From: Actinomycetota bacterium
GTDB lineage: Bacteria > Actinomycetota > Actinomycetes > Actinomycetales > Microbacteriaceae
Assembly (NCBI GenBank): GCA_009702455.1
Contig: WLIA01000001.1
Location: 21,693-85,692 of the forward strand
Length of the DNA stretch: 64,000 bases
Direction: 5' to 3'
The position numbers were made by a program, and so were the translations under genes. Shown here in pieces: positions 34,844 through 44,104 of this stretch. The notes below the pieces were generated by a model. It was not told the origin of the DNA, did no database searches, and was given only the letters and a program-made list of their open reading frames with translations. The stretch's first letter is position 1. The number at the start of each line of letters is the position of its first letter.

Positions 34844-35062
34844 TTGAAAAGACTCAACGCCAAACGTCTCAGGCTCTCCTCTTGGTATCTAGACGAAGCT
34901 GGTGCCGCAACAGCCGAGTATGCAATTGCCACCATGGCGGCCGTTGGCTTCGCTGGGCTTCTGGTGGTGATCATGCGCAGCGAAGAGGTAAAAGAAATAC
35001 TTCTAGACCTGGTGCGCAGCGCGCTGACCTATACGAACGAAGATGAACCCGCGAGCAACTAG
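34844..35062 (+). CDS. DUF4244 / Flp-like pilin subunit
   Basis: The 72-aa protein starts at TTG 34844, with AAAGGAA upstream. It has a basic leader, then EAGAATAEYAIATMAAVGFAGLLVVIMRS (a Glu at the +5-like position after the Gly-Ala, followed by a hydrophobic pilin helix), matching DUF4244/Flp-type prepilins of actinobacterial Tad loci. It would be the major pilus subunit after prepilin peptidase cleavage; no peptidase is in the window. It overlaps the TadE gene by 20 nt. Confidence 0.85.
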   Translation: MKRLNAKRLRLSSWYLDEAGAATAEYAIATMAAVGFAGLLVVIMRSEEVKEILLDLVRSALTYTNEDEPASN

Positions 35063-35393
35063 CGATGCGGGTGCGGTCACCGCCGAGTTTGCGGTGGTGT
35101 TGCCGACGGTGTTCATGATCATGGCAATCTCGCTTGCAACGCTTTCGGCCCAGCTCGAGCGGTTCAAACTCGTGTCGGTGGCGGGCATGATTTCTCGGGC
35201 GGCGGCCAGGGCAGAGCCGCTCGATTCGGTGAAGACGGTCTTCGCCGAGCAACTCGAGGGTCGCGCTTTGACCATCGCGAGCAAGGGCACGATGGTTTGC
35301 GCCGAGGTTTCGCAAAGGCTCGAAATCGCAGTTTTGCCCGATTTTGGCCTGCGACTCGCCGAAACGCAGTGTGCGAGAAAGATTGGTCTCTGA
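35043..35393 (+). CDS. TadE-like pseudopilin
   Basis: The 116-aa protein has the TadE motif DAGAVTAEFAVVLPTVFMIMAISLATLSAQ: Gly-Ala, Glu-Phe, then one hydrophobic helix. A small extracytoplasmic domain with two cysteines (TMVCAEV, ETQCAR) follows, which probably form a disulfide. Minor pilins of this type help assemble or anchor the Tad pilus. It overlaps the preceding pilin gene and is followed by the second TadE-like gene 2 nt later, all in one operon. Confidence 0.87.
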   Translation: MNPRATSDAGAVTAEFAVVLPTVFMIMAISLATLSAQLERFKLVSVAGMISRAAARAEPLDSVKTVFAEQLEGRALTIASKGTMVCAEVSQRLEIAVLPDFGLRLAETQCARKIGL

Positions 35394-35395
35394 AA

Positions 35396-35752
35396 GTGGC
35401 ATTTCTGACCAAATTGATCGAAAATCGAGGGTCAGGCACGGTTTTGGGTCTCGGAGTGGTTCTAACCACCTTAGGTGCCCTGCTGGCCAGTAATTTGGCG
35501 GTTTTTGTCTTCTTTTCGGCCGAAAAACTAGCAGTTCAAGCCGACCAAATAGCCGTTGCGGCAGCCAATTCGGCTCGTGGTTTGAGCAGCGGTCATCCCT
35601 GTCAAGTTGCTGACCAAATTGCAACTATGTATATGGTGTCGCTTGACTCATGTCGTATTGTCGGTTTCGATTCATTTATACGGCTGCGTTCTGTAGTGGT
35701 CGGCATCGAGTTGAAAGCCTCATCTCGAGCTGGGCCTGCCGGGGGCAACTGA
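35396..35752 (+). CDS. Second TadE-like protein of the Tad locus (Rv3654c-type)
   Basis: The product is 118 aa from GTG 35396. The track's earlier start 35297 runs through the previous gene in another frame. Residues ENRGSGTVLGLGVVLTTLGALLASNLAVFVFF give a Gly-Ser-Gly-Thr pilin-like cleavage region and helix. The domain after it has HPCQVADQIATMY and SCRIVGF cysteines. Such proteins are encoded last in actinobacterial Tad clusters, next to helicase or topA genes. topA follows 15 nt downstream. Confidence 0.78.
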   Translation: MAFLTKLIENRGSGTVLGLGVVLTTLGALLASNLAVFVFFSAEKLAVQADQIAVAAANSARGLSSGHPCQVADQIATMYMVSLDSCRIVGFDSFIRLRSVVVGIELKASSRAGPAGGN

Positions 35753-35767
35753 AACAAGGAGCAATGC

Positions 35768-38464
35768 GTGGCAAATAGCCGAAAACTGGTCATCGTCGAG
35801 TCGCCGGCCAAAGCCAAAACCATTGGCAAGTATCTGGGCAACGACTTCGAGGTCTTGGCCTCGGTCGGGCACATCCGTGATTTGATCGACACCAAAGACG
35901 TGCCATCTGAACTCAAGAAGACTTCGATCGGCAAGTTCTCAATCAACATCGAGAACGACTTCGAGCCGATGTATGCCATTTCGGCCGGCAAGAGCAAAAC
36001 CGTGAGCGACCTCAAGGCCGCCCTAAAAAACGCGGATGAGCTCTATCTCGCTACCGATGAAGACCGCGAGGGCGAGGCCATTGCCTGGCACCTGTTGCAG
36101 GTGCTCAAGCCGAAGGTTCCGGTTAAGCGAATGGTGTTTCACGAAATCACCAAAGAGGCCATTCAGGCCGCGCTAAGCCACACGCGCGACATCGACGAAA
36201 ACCTGGTTCAGGCGCAAGAGACCCGTCGCGTTGTCGACCGTCTTTATGGCTACGAAGTTTCGCCTGTTCTGTGGCGCAAGATTAATCGTGGTCTGAGCGC
36301 CGGTCGCGTGCAGTCACCGGCTATGCGTTTGGTGGTCGAACGCGAGCGCGAGCGCATGGCGTTTGTTTCGGCAAGTTACTTCGATGTCAAGGCCGTGCTC
36401 GATTCGCAGGTTTCGGGCGAACCAAACTTTGAGGCGAAGCTGCTCAGCATCGACGGCAAGCGCATCGCAACCGGCGAAAGCTTTAACGATCTGGGTGTTC
36501 TAAAGTCTGACGTTCGAGTGCTCACCGAAGCCGAAGCAACTTCGCTAGCCGAGCAAATGAAATCAAAGTCGGTTGACATTGAAGTAACTTCTGTCGAGGC
36601 AAAGCCATCGACTCGTCGACCAGCTGCACCATTCACAACTTCAACGCTTCAGCAAGAGGCATCGCGCAAACTTCGCATGTCAGCGAAGCAAACCATGGAT
36701 ACCGCGCAGTCGCTGTATCAAGAGGGTCACATCACCTACATGCGAACCGATTCGCCAACGCTTTCTGCTCAGGCAATCTCTGCAGCAAGATCGCAAGCCG
36801 CCGAGATGTTTGGCAAAGAGATGGTTGCCGATGCTCCTCGCGTTTACACCGGCAAGTCGAAGAACGCGCAGGAGGCGCACGAAGCGATTCGCCCAGCCGG
36901 CGAGGTATTCAAGCGCCCGTCTGAGATGTCGGGCATCATCTTCGGCAGGGCCTTTGAGCTCTATGACCTGATCTGGAAGCGAACCATCGCCTCGCAGATG
37001 CAAGACGCCAAGGTTTCAACTACCACCGCCAAAATAACGGTCACCGGGCTCGAAGGCCACGGCCCGGCAGAGTTCACATCGTCTGGAACCGTGGTGACCT
37101 TCAAGGGCTTCATGGCTGCCTATGAAGAGGGCCACGACGAGAGCCGCGAAGAAGACGAGAGCGAAGAGCGCGAATCGAAGCTGCCAAAGCTAGAGGTTGG
37201 TCAGAAGCTCAAAGCAATCGACGTTTTTGCTAAAGACCACCAGACCTCGCCACCACCGCGCTATACAGAAGCGAGTTTGGTAAAGGCTCTCGAAGAAGAC
37301 GGAATCGGTCGCCCTTCGACATACGCCTCGATTATGTCGACAATCATCGGCAAGGGTTACGTCACCAAGCGCGGTCAGGCACTCGTGCCCGAATGGATTG
37401 CATTCACCATCACCCGTTTTCTAGAAGAAAACTTCGAGCGACTCGTTGACTATGCTTTCACCGCGCAGATGGAAGAAGACCTCGACCTAATTGCCTCTGG
37501 TGATCTTGATCGCAGCACCTGGCTGCACCGCTTCTATTTTGGCGGCGAGGGCGTCGAGGGATTACACCCGACCGTCGAGAATGTTGTCGACAGTGACCCT
37601 CGTGCGGTGAACTCGATTCACATCGCAGACAACATCACGCTTCGCACCGGCAAGTATGGCCCTTACATCGAGACCATGGTTGAACCCGGCAGCGAAGGCG
37701 CAGACGAAAACGGTCGTCGCATCGTTAACATTCCTGAGGGTCTCGCACCCGACGAGTTGACGGTTGAGAAAGCGCAAGAGCTAATCGATGCGCCAATCAT
37801 TAGCGATCGAATCATGGGGCAAGATCCTGATACCGGCTTCGACATTCTTTTCAAGGATGGCCGCTACGGCCCATACGTGTTGCTCGACGACCCAAAGGCC
37901 GAGAAGCAAAAGACCGCTTCGCTTTTCAAGTCGATGTCTCCGGAGACCTTCACGTTTGAAGAGGCAGTCAAACTGCTTTCGCTTCCTCGAGTGGTTGGCG
38001 TCGACCCAGAGACCGAGACCGAAATCACCACCCAGAACGGCAAGTTCGGCCCGTACATGAAGAAGGGCACCGACTCTCGCTCGCTGGCAAGCGAAGAAGA
38101 CATCTTCGGCATATCGCTCGAGCAGGCTCTAGAGCTCTACAAACAGCCGAAGTATGGCGGCAGGCGAACTGCGGCCACCCCGCTAAAGGAGTTTGGCGAA
38201 GACCCGCTGTCGAAGTTGAATGTGGTCGCCAAGACCGGCCAATTTGGGCTCTATGTAACAGACGGCTTGGTCAACGCGACCGTGCCGAAAGAAGAGCCGC
38301 TAGACGAGTTGACCTCTGATCGCGCTTTTGAGTTGCTAATGGTTCGTCGTGAGAAGCTCGGTGTTGAACCGGGCGAAGCGCCACCAAAAACCTCGCGTTC
38401 TCGCAAGACAGCCACAACCACCCGAGTGGTCAAAAAGGGTGCAACGCGAAAGAAGAAGGCCTAA
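35768..38464 (+). CDS. topA: DNA topoisomerase I (type IA)
   Basis: The 898-aa enzyme relaxes negative supercoils. The Toprim domain has VESPAKAKTIGKYLG and TDEDREGEAIAWHL. The active-site tyrosine is in HITYMRTDSPTLS. C-terminal topoisomerase repeats are recognisable as FKDGRYGPYVLL, QNGKFGPYMKKG and KTGQFGLYVTDG, and the tail is lysine/arginine-rich (KKGATRKKKA), as in actinobacterial TopA without zinc fingers. The start is GTG 35768 with AAGGAG 6 nt upstream; an ATG at 35764 is out of frame. tmk follows 2 nt downstream. Confidence 0.97.
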   Translation: MANSRKLVIVESPAKAKTIGKYLGNDFEVLASVGHIRDLIDTKDVPSELKKTSIGKFSINIENDFEPMYAISAGKSKTVSDLKAALKNADELYLATDEDREGEAIAWHLLQVLKPKVPVKRMVFHEITKEAIQAALSHTRDIDENLVQAQETRRVVDRLYGYEVSPVLWRKINRGLSAGRVQSPAMRLVVERERERMAFVSASYFDVKAVLDSQVSGEPNFEAKLLSIDGKRIATGESFNDLGVLKSDVRVLTEAEATSLAEQMKSKSVDIEVTSVEAKPSTRRPAAPFTTSTLQQEASRKLRMSAKQTMDTAQSLYQEGHITYMRTDSPTLSAQAISAARSQAAEMFGKEMVADAPRVYTGKSKNAQEAHEAIRPAGEVFKRPSEMSGIIFGRAFELYDLIWKRTIASQMQDAKVSTTTAKITVTGLEGHGPAEFTSSGTVVTFKGFMAAYEEGHDESREEDESEERESKLPKLEVGQKLKAIDVFAKDHQTSPPPRYTEASLVKALEEDGIGRPSTYASIMSTIIGKGYVTKRGQALVPEWIAFTITRFLEENFERLVDYAFTAQMEEDLDLIASGDLDRSTWLHRFYFGGEGVEGLHPTVENVVDSDPRAVNSIHIADNITLRTGKYGPYIETMVEPGSEGADENGRRIVNIPEGLAPDELTVEKAQELIDAPIISDRIMGQDPDTGFDILFKDGRYGPYVLLDDPKAEKQKTASLFKSMSPETFTFEEAVKLLSLPRVVGVDPETETEITTQNGKFGPYMKKGTDSRSLASEEDIFGISLEQALELYKQPKYGGRRTAATPLKEFGEDPLSKLNVVAKTGQFGLYVTDGLVNATVPKEEPLDELTSDRAFELLMVRREKLGVEPGEAPPKTSRSRKTATTTRVVKKGATRKKKA

Positions 38465-38466
38465 TC

Positions 38467-39090
38467 GTGGCAAGCGGTCTATTCATTTCATTCGAGGGAA
38501 TCGATGGAGTTGGCAAATCAACCCAGCTCGATTTGCTCGTGCAGTTCTTGAATGAACAGGGCCGCACCGTGTGCCGCACTCTCGAACCAGGTGGAACAGA
38601 CCTCGGTCGCGAGATTCGCGAATTGCTTCTGCATCGCAAGGGTGAGGTGTCACCGCGCGCAGAAGCACTTTTGTTTGCCGCAGACCGCGCGCATCACGTA
38701 GCTAATGTTGTTCGACCAGCACTAGAGAGAGGTGAGGTTGTCGTCACAGACCGCTACCTCGATTCTTCTGTTGCATATCAGGGCAGTGGTCGCGACCTCG
38801 GCTTCAATCAGGTGCGAGACCTTTCGCTATTTGCTGTTGATGGCTTGCTGCCGCACCTAACCGTGTTGCTAGATCTTGACGCCTCCAAGGCTGCGGCTCG
38901 AAGAAGCAACACCGGCGCAGAACCCGATCGACTCGAGCGCGCAAAAATCGAATTCTTTGAATCGGCGCGCCAGGCATATTTAAAAATGGCTGCCGATGAG
39001 CCGGCACGCTTCTTGGTTCTCGACGCAGAGCAAAGCGTCGAGAGCATGCAGGCAAAAATCCGTGAGCGAGTTCAAGGATTACTCGGGTAA
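38467..39090 (+). CDS. tmk: Thymidylate kinase
   Basis: The 207-aa enzyme phosphorylates dTMP to dTDP. P-loop FEGIDGVGKSTQ, the DRY region VVTDRYLDSSVAYQGSGRDLG and the LID-like SNTGAEPDRLERAKIEFFE are present. It starts with GTG 38467, 2 nt after topA, and its TAA overlaps the holB ATG (TAATG). topA-tmk-holB is a conserved actinobacterial order linking topology, dNTP supply and replication. Confidence 0.97.
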   Translation: MASGLFISFEGIDGVGKSTQLDLLVQFLNEQGRTVCRTLEPGGTDLGREIRELLLHRKGEVSPRAEALLFAADRAHHVANVVRPALERGEVVVTDRYLDSSVAYQGSGRDLGFNQVRDLSLFAVDGLLPHLTVLLDLDASKAAARRSNTGAEPDRLERAKIEFFESARQAYLKMAADEPARFLVLDAEQSVESMQAKIRERVQGLLG

Positions 39091-40235
39091 TGCCAACCCC
39101 AATTTGGCGTGAACTTTTTGGGCAGAGCGATGCGATTGCTCAACTCGAGCAAGCCGTTAGCAACCGAGACTCGGGGGTTCACCACGCTTGGCTAATGACG
39201 GGCCCACCGGGCTCTGGCAGGTCGAACATGGCTGTGGCCTTCGCAGCAGCGCTGCTCTGCAAGGATGGCGGGTGCGCCACCTGTCACTCGTGCACATTAG
39301 CCATGTCGGGCAATCATCCAGACATCAATTTGCTAACCACCGAAAAGGTCGGCATCTCGATTGAAGAGGTTCGCAACCTGGTGGTTAGCGCACAAATGGG
39401 TGGCTCGATGGGGCGCTACCGAATCATGATCATCGAAGACGCAGACCGCATGGCCGAGCGCTCGTCAAACGTATTGCTAAAGGCTCTCGAAGAACCGCCC
39501 GCCGGAACCGTATGGATTCTCTGCGCACCGAGCGAGGCCGACATGTTGCCCACCATTCGCTCGCGCGTTCGCCGCATCGCGCTCAAGACACCATCGGTTG
39601 AAGAAGTCGCCAAGTTGCTCGTTGAGCGTGACTCGATTGAACACTCGCTGGCGCTAACAGTTGCTGCCGAAGCCCAGAGTCACATCGGCATGGCACGACG
39701 CCTTGGCACGAGTGTTGATGCGAGAGGGCGACGCAAGGATACTTTGGTTGCGGCTCTAGCAATCGACACGGTTACCAATGCCGTCTATACCGCCGAGCGC
39801 TGGATCGAATTGGCAAGACGCGATGCCGATGCGTTGACCGCCGAGCGCGATGCCGATGAGCGCGACGAGTTATTGCGAGTTCTCGGTGTCGAAGACACCT
39901 CGAAGTTGCCGCCCTATGCGCGCGCCGACGTGAAAGCACTCGAAGAATCGCAGAAGAAACGCGCAACGCGATCGCTGCGCGATGGACTCGACCGAATTCT
40001 GGTCGACCTGCTTTCACTTTTCAGAGACGTGCTCATGGTGCAACTTAGCGCGGGTGTGCCGCTGGTAAACGAGTCGCTCAAATCGCAGATTGATTCTGTG
40101 GCACAGCGCTCGACCGCACAGCAATCACTAGAGAAATTGCACCAGATTGAATTGGCGCGAACCCGAATTGCCGCCAACGTTAAAGACCTAATGGTGCTCG
40201 AAGCACTAGCCGTGAACCTGAAGACCAAGCGGTGA
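39090..40235 (+). CDS. holB: DNA polymerase III subunit delta'
   Basis: The 381-aa clamp-loader subunit is paralogous to DnaX. It has TGPPGSGRSNMAVAFAAALL at the P-loop position, a zinc module CKDGGCATCHSC, IIEDADRMAERSSNVLLKALEEPP and the sensor motif LPTIRSRVRRIAL. It partners with DnaX and delta to open the beta clamp. It starts within the tmk stop. The next gene begins 29 nt after its end with its own ribosome site, although the track joins them at GTG 40232. Confidence 0.95.
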   Translation: MPTPIWRELFGQSDAIAQLEQAVSNRDSGVHHAWLMTGPPGSGRSNMAVAFAAALLCKDGGCATCHSCTLAMSGNHPDINLLTTEKVGISIEEVRNLVVSAQMGGSMGRYRIMIIEDADRMAERSSNVLLKALEEPPAGTVWILCAPSEADMLPTIRSRVRRIALKTPSVEEVAKLLVERDSIEHSLALTVAAEAQSHIGMARRLGTSVDARGRRKDTLVAALAIDTVTNAVYTAERWIELARRDADALTAERDADERDELLRVLGVEDTSKLPPYARADVKALEESQKKRATRSLRDGLDRILVDLLSLFRDVLMVQLSAGVPLVNESLKSQIDSVAQRSTAQQSLEKLHQIELARTRIAANVKDLMVLEALAVNLKTKR

Positions 40236-40264
40236 ATTTAGAATTGTTGAAACGAGAGGTAATT

Positions 40265-41782
40265 ATGCGAGCCAAGAAAAGCCTGGCCATGTTTGCAACC
40301 TTCACGCTGCTTTTGGCGGGATGCGCCGCCGTGACGCCAGCAGATTCGGCAGTTTCAGACAACGTGCCAGCTGCGCTCAAGCCCTTCTATACCCAGAGCG
40401 TTAACTGGAAAGAATGTGGCGAAGACCTCAAGTGCGCAACCATCAACGTTCCGGTTGACTACAAGAAGCCAGCGGCCGGATCAATCAAGCTTTCACTCAA
40501 CTACCTGGCCTCAACTGGCGACGCAGACCTCGGCTGGTTGGTCGAGAACCCAGGCGGCCCCGGCGGTTCGGGCATCGACTTTGTGGCAAGCGCTTCAGCC
40601 CAGGTTGCTAGCGAAGCTGTGCGCAAGCGTTACAACGTGGTTGGTTTTGACCCGCGCGGTGTGAAGCGAAGCGCTCCGATTAAGTGCCTCAGCCCGAAGG
40701 CCACAGACGAGTTTCTCTATGGCACCACTCCCGGAGCACCCGGGTCAACCGCTGAGATGGCTGCATCGCGCAAAGCCATGAAGAAGTTCATCGACGCCTG
40801 CGCGAAAAACAGCGGCAAAATCTTTGGATTCGTTGACACGGTTTCGGCGGCCCGCGACATGGATGTCATCCGGGCGGTTCTCGGTGAAAGCAAGCTCAAC
40901 TTCATGGGCTTCTCTTATGGAACCTTCTTGGGAACCACCTATGCTTCGGTTTTTCCAGAGAGAGTTGGTCGCTTCGTGCTTGACGGGGCAATCGACCCGA
41001 CCGTGAGTGACGAAGATCAGAGCGCAAACCAGCTCAAGGCTTTTGATCAAGCTCTCAAGAATTACCTAGAAAACTGTTTGACAGTCGACAAGGCAAACTG
41101 CCCGTTCACGGGCACAGTCGAGAGCTCGATGAAGCGAATCACAGCTTGGTATAAGCAACTCGAAACCAAAGAGCTGAACACCGACCTCAATCGTCGCAAG
41201 CTGACGATTTCTGGCGGCATCACCGGTTTGATCATGACGCTCTACAGCGACACCTACTGGCAGTACACAACCACTGCTTTCAAAAACGCTTTTGCCGGTG
41301 ACGGCACACTGTTCTTACAGCTGGCCGACTTCTACAACGACAGAGAGACCAACGGAACCTACGGCTCGAATCAACTCGAGGCCAACCTAGCCGTTTCGTG
41401 TCTCGACGGTCGCTCTGACCCGAGCCCGAAAGCGATGAAGGCGCAGAACTCCAAGCTGCAAAAGCTCAGCCCGTTCTTCGGTCGCTACTGGCTCAACGGC
41501 GCACTCGGATGCGAGCAGTGGCCATACAAGGTTGCCGCCAAGCCAAAGAGTTATGCGGCCAAGGGCTCGGCACCCATCCTTGTGGTTGGAACCACCGGCG
41601 ACCCAGCGACCCCTTACTGGCAGGCGCAGAACCTGGCCAACAAGATTCTCGACAACGCCCAGCTGGTGACTTTCAACGGCGAGGGGCACACGGCCTACGG
41701 TCGTTCGAACGCGTGCATCGTCAAGAATGTCGACGCCTATCTGATCGATGGCATCGTGCCGGCAACCGATCCGAACTGCTAG
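40265..41782 (+). CDS. Alpha/beta-hydrolase lipoprotein, tripeptidyl-aminopeptidase (Tap) type
   Basis: The product is 505 aa from ATG 40265, preceded by GAGAGG. It has a lipoprotein signal (SLAMFATFTLLLAGC). The fold shows the oxyanion segment NPGGPGGSGIDFV, nucleophile elbow GFSYGTFLG, and the C-terminal Asp and His in TTGDPATPYWQA and GEGHTAYGRSN. This matches the secreted tripeptidyl aminopeptidases of actinobacteria and related hydrolases. It would release peptides or hydrolyse esters at the cell surface. Substrate assignment is by family only. Confidence 0.88.
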   Translation: MRAKKSLAMFATFTLLLAGCAAVTPADSAVSDNVPAALKPFYTQSVNWKECGEDLKCATINVPVDYKKPAAGSIKLSLNYLASTGDADLGWLVENPGGPGGSGIDFVASASAQVASEAVRKRYNVVGFDPRGVKRSAPIKCLSPKATDEFLYGTTPGAPGSTAEMAASRKAMKKFIDACAKNSGKIFGFVDTVSAARDMDVIRAVLGESKLNFMGFSYGTFLGTTYASVFPERVGRFVLDGAIDPTVSDEDQSANQLKAFDQALKNYLENCLTVDKANCPFTGTVESSMKRITAWYKQLETKELNTDLNRRKLTISGGITGLIMTLYSDTYWQYTTTAFKNAFAGDGTLFLQLADFYNDRETNGTYGSNQLEANLAVSCLDGRSDPSPKAMKAQNSKLQKLSPFFGRYWLNGALGCEQWPYKVAAKPKSYAAKGSAPILVVGTTGDPATPYWQAQNLANKILDNAQLVTFNGEGHTAYGRSNACIVKNVDAYLIDGIVPATDPNC

Positions 41783-41853
41783 CGGCTGACTCGATGCCCT
41801 GCCGCACTCGCAGCGCGAAAGGTAAACTTTCGCTGTTGCCTTTTGCGCAACTC

Positions 41854-41926
41854 GCCGCCTTAGCTCAGTTGGTAGAGCAGCTCCCTCGTAAAGAGCAGGT
41901 CTGGGGTTCAATTCCCCAAGGTGGCT
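41854..41926 (+). tRNA. tRNA-Thr (anticodon CGT)
   Basis: The 73-nt cloverleaf has acceptor arms GCCGCCT/AGGTGGC, the D-arm GCTCAGTTGGTAGAGC, the anticodon loop CTCGTAA (CGT reads ACG threonine codons) and the T-arm TGGGGTTCAATTCCCCA. The pair closing the anticodon loop is C-A rather than a Watson-Crick pair. CCA is not encoded. A -10 TAAACT lies at 41823-41828. Confidence 0.95.
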
Positions 41927-41986
41927 CTGGTTGCCTTTAGAGCATGCGGGAGTAGTATGGCTCTTGGCTCTGAAAGGGGTTAGCAA

Positions 41987-43363
41987 ATGTTAAGCCGCAA
42001 AGGTTTACACCCCTCGCAACTCGTAGCAATTGCCTTTACAGCCGTAATTCTCATCGGCACTTTTCTTCTTATGACGCCTTTGGCGACAGCGCCCGGAAAA
42101 TCAACCGGATTTGTTGACGCACTCTTTACCTCAACCTCTGCCGTTACCGTTACCGGCCTCGGAACGCTCGACACCGAAACCCACTGGTCTTTCTGGGGTC
42201 ACCTGATCATCGGATTCCTGATTCAAGTCGGAGGTTTCGGAATCGTCGGTTTCGCAAGCCTGGTCGGGTATCTGCTCGAGGGTCGCATCTCGCTGAAGAA
42301 CAAGATGACAACCTCTTCTGAGTCATCACTTGCTGTTGCCCCCGACATCAAGACGCTGTTGAAGAACATTGCCAAAATGATGCTCGGTTTTCAGGCCGTG
42401 CTTTTTGTTTTTCTCTTTGTGCGGTTCATGACCGAATACAAGTACAGCTGGCAGGATTCGCTCGGACACGGTCTCTTTCACGCTATAGCGAGTTTTAACA
42501 ACGCGGGCTTTGCTCTCTATTCAGATAGCCTGATGGGCTTTGCTCGAGACGGTTGGATTATCGTTCCGGTTTTTGTAACCGTTTTTCTTGCAAGCCTCGG
42601 TTTTCCGGTCTTGGTCGAAATTCGCGATCGCCTGAAACTCAAGGTCTATGCACTGCTGAAAAAGAAGCCTGACTACTGGATGGCTCCGCAGTGGTCTCTA
42701 AACTCGCGCATCGTCTTGTGGTCTAGTTTGGTTCTGCTTATTGCCGGAACTCTAGGCGTCGCGTTTATGGAGTGGGATAACCCGCGAACTCTTGGCCCAC
42801 TCGACCCAATCAGCAAGACTCTCGATAGCATCTTTGCCTCGGTTATGCCCAGAACAGCTGGTTTCAACGCTATGGACATCGGTGCGTTGTATCCGGCGAC
42901 CTGGCTCGGCATGGAAATTCTGATGTTTGTCGGTGGCGCTAGCGCGTCAACTGCCGGAGGAATCAAGCTTGGCACGGCAGTGGTTTTGTTCTACATCATC
43001 TACACCGAGATTCGCGGCGAGGCCGCCGTAAACATTGGCAACCGTCGCCTGCCACGTTCTATGCAGCGCCAGGCGCTAACCATCGTGAGTCTTACAACTT
43101 TTGTGATTCTCGGGGCCGTAGCGCTGCTGAGACTGACCACCAATTTCACGCTCGACGAGATCATCTTTGAGGTCGTTTCGGCAACTGGAACGGTCGGTCT
43201 TTCGACTGGCATAACCGCCGACCTGCCAGAGCACGCCAAGTTTTTGCTATCGCTGCTCATGCTGTTTGGCCGACTAGGGCCTATTGTGGTTGCCACATCG
43301 CTCGCGATGCGAAAAACGAAGCGCCACTTCGAGTATCCAAAGGAAAGCCCGCTAATTGGTTAA
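41987..43363 (+). CDS. Potassium uptake channel subunit, TrkH/KtrB type
   Basis: The 458-aa membrane protein has the four pore-loop repeats of the superfamily with their filter glycines: TVTGLGTLD, SFNNAGFALYS, PRTAGFNAMDIG and TVGLSTGI. About eight to ten helices surround them. ATG 41987 follows AAGGGG. Together with the RCK-domain protein encoded 37 nt downstream it forms a K+ (possibly Na+-coupled) uptake system in the cytoplasmic membrane. The short spacing and length favour the KtrB-like subgroup. Confidence 0.94.
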   Translation: MLSRKGLHPSQLVAIAFTAVILIGTFLLMTPLATAPGKSTGFVDALFTSTSAVTVTGLGTLDTETHWSFWGHLIIGFLIQVGGFGIVGFASLVGYLLEGRISLKNKMTTSSESSLAVAPDIKTLLKNIAKMMLGFQAVLFVFLFVRFMTEYKYSWQDSLGHGLFHAIASFNNAGFALYSDSLMGFARDGWIIVPVFVTVFLASLGFPVLVEIRDRLKLKVYALLKKKPDYWMAPQWSLNSRIVLWSSLVLLIAGTLGVAFMEWDNPRTLGPLDPISKTLDSIFASVMPRTAGFNAMDIGALYPATWLGMEILMFVGGASASTAGGIKLGTAVVLFYIIYTEIRGEAAVNIGNRRLPRSMQRQALTIVSLTTFVILGAVALLRLTTNFTLDEIIFEVVSATGTVGLSTGITADLPEHAKFLLSLLMLFGRLGPIVVATSLAMRKTKRHFEYPKESPLIG

Positions 43364-43400
43364 GTTACTAAAATCATTAACAAAGAGAAGGTGCATCTAG

Positions 43401-44090
43401 TTGCCAAAGTCAAACGGTCCATCGCGTCGCAGAAGTTTTCACGCCGTCAATGTTGCGGTAATCGGTCTCGGCCGTTTCGGCTCGTCGCTTGCCCAAGAAC
43501 TCGTCAAGGGTGGGCACCAGGTTCTTGGCATCGACAACGACGACAAGATCGTGCAGAGCCTGGCCGGCGAGTTGACTCACGTGGTCACTGCTGACACCAC
43601 CGACGAAGAGACCCTCAAAGAGCTCGGGCTCGCAGATCTCGATTGCGCAGTGGTGGCCATTGGTGCCGATCTCGAGGCAAGCATTTTGACCACATCGCTG
43701 CTTTTGCAAATCGGTGTAAAGCAACTCTGGGTAAAGGCTAACTCAACCGCGCACGGCCGAATTCTTGAACAAATTGGCGCGCACCACGTTATTTTTCCCG
43801 AGTACGAAATGGGTCGTCGAGTTGCCCACATGGTTACCGGCGAGTCACTTGACTACGTTCAGATCGATGAGGACTTCGTTATGGTCAAGTCGGTTTGCCC
43901 CGAATCGTTCGATGGAAAAACTCTGGCCGAGCTGAAGATTCGCAGCACTTATAAGGTGACCGTCGTTGCCGTTAACCATGGCGATGGGGTCTACGACCCT
44001 GCGTTTCCAGAGACGAAGTTGAAGTCAGGCGATCTTTTAGTTGTTGCCGGCGGCAAGCTAGCTCTCAGCGAATTCGTTCAGGTTCAGTAG
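43401..44090 (+). CDS. Potassium uptake regulatory subunit, TrkA/KtrA type
   Basis: The 229-aa cytoplasmic protein has an RCK-N Rossmann domain (VIGLGRFGSSLAQELVKGGHQVLGID; ligand-binding acidic residues in IDNDD) and an RCK-C domain (SFDGKTLAELKIRSTYKVTVVAVN). It binds nucleotides, or c-di-AMP in some relatives, and gates the membrane channel encoded upstream. The start is TTG 43401 with GAGAAGG upstream. It ends 15 nt from the convergent ferredoxin reductase gene. Confidence 0.94.
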   Translation: MPKSNGPSRRRSFHAVNVAVIGLGRFGSSLAQELVKGGHQVLGIDNDDKIVQSLAGELTHVVTADTTDEETLKELGLADLDCAVVAIGADLEASILTTSLLLQIGVKQLWVKANSTAHGRILEQIGAHHVIFPEYEMGRRVAHMVTGESLDYVQIDEDFVMVKSVCPESFDGKTLAELKIRSTYKVTVVAVNHGDGVYDPAFPETKLKSGDLLVVAGGKLALSEFVQVQ

Positions 44091-44104
44091 CTCTAGGTGC
44101 GCTG

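Noticed and set aside
34971-35624. 217-aa minus-strand ORF
   Set aside because: It lies opposite three overlapping, well-supported Tad pilin genes and its translation is Arg/Cys/His-rich shadow sequence.
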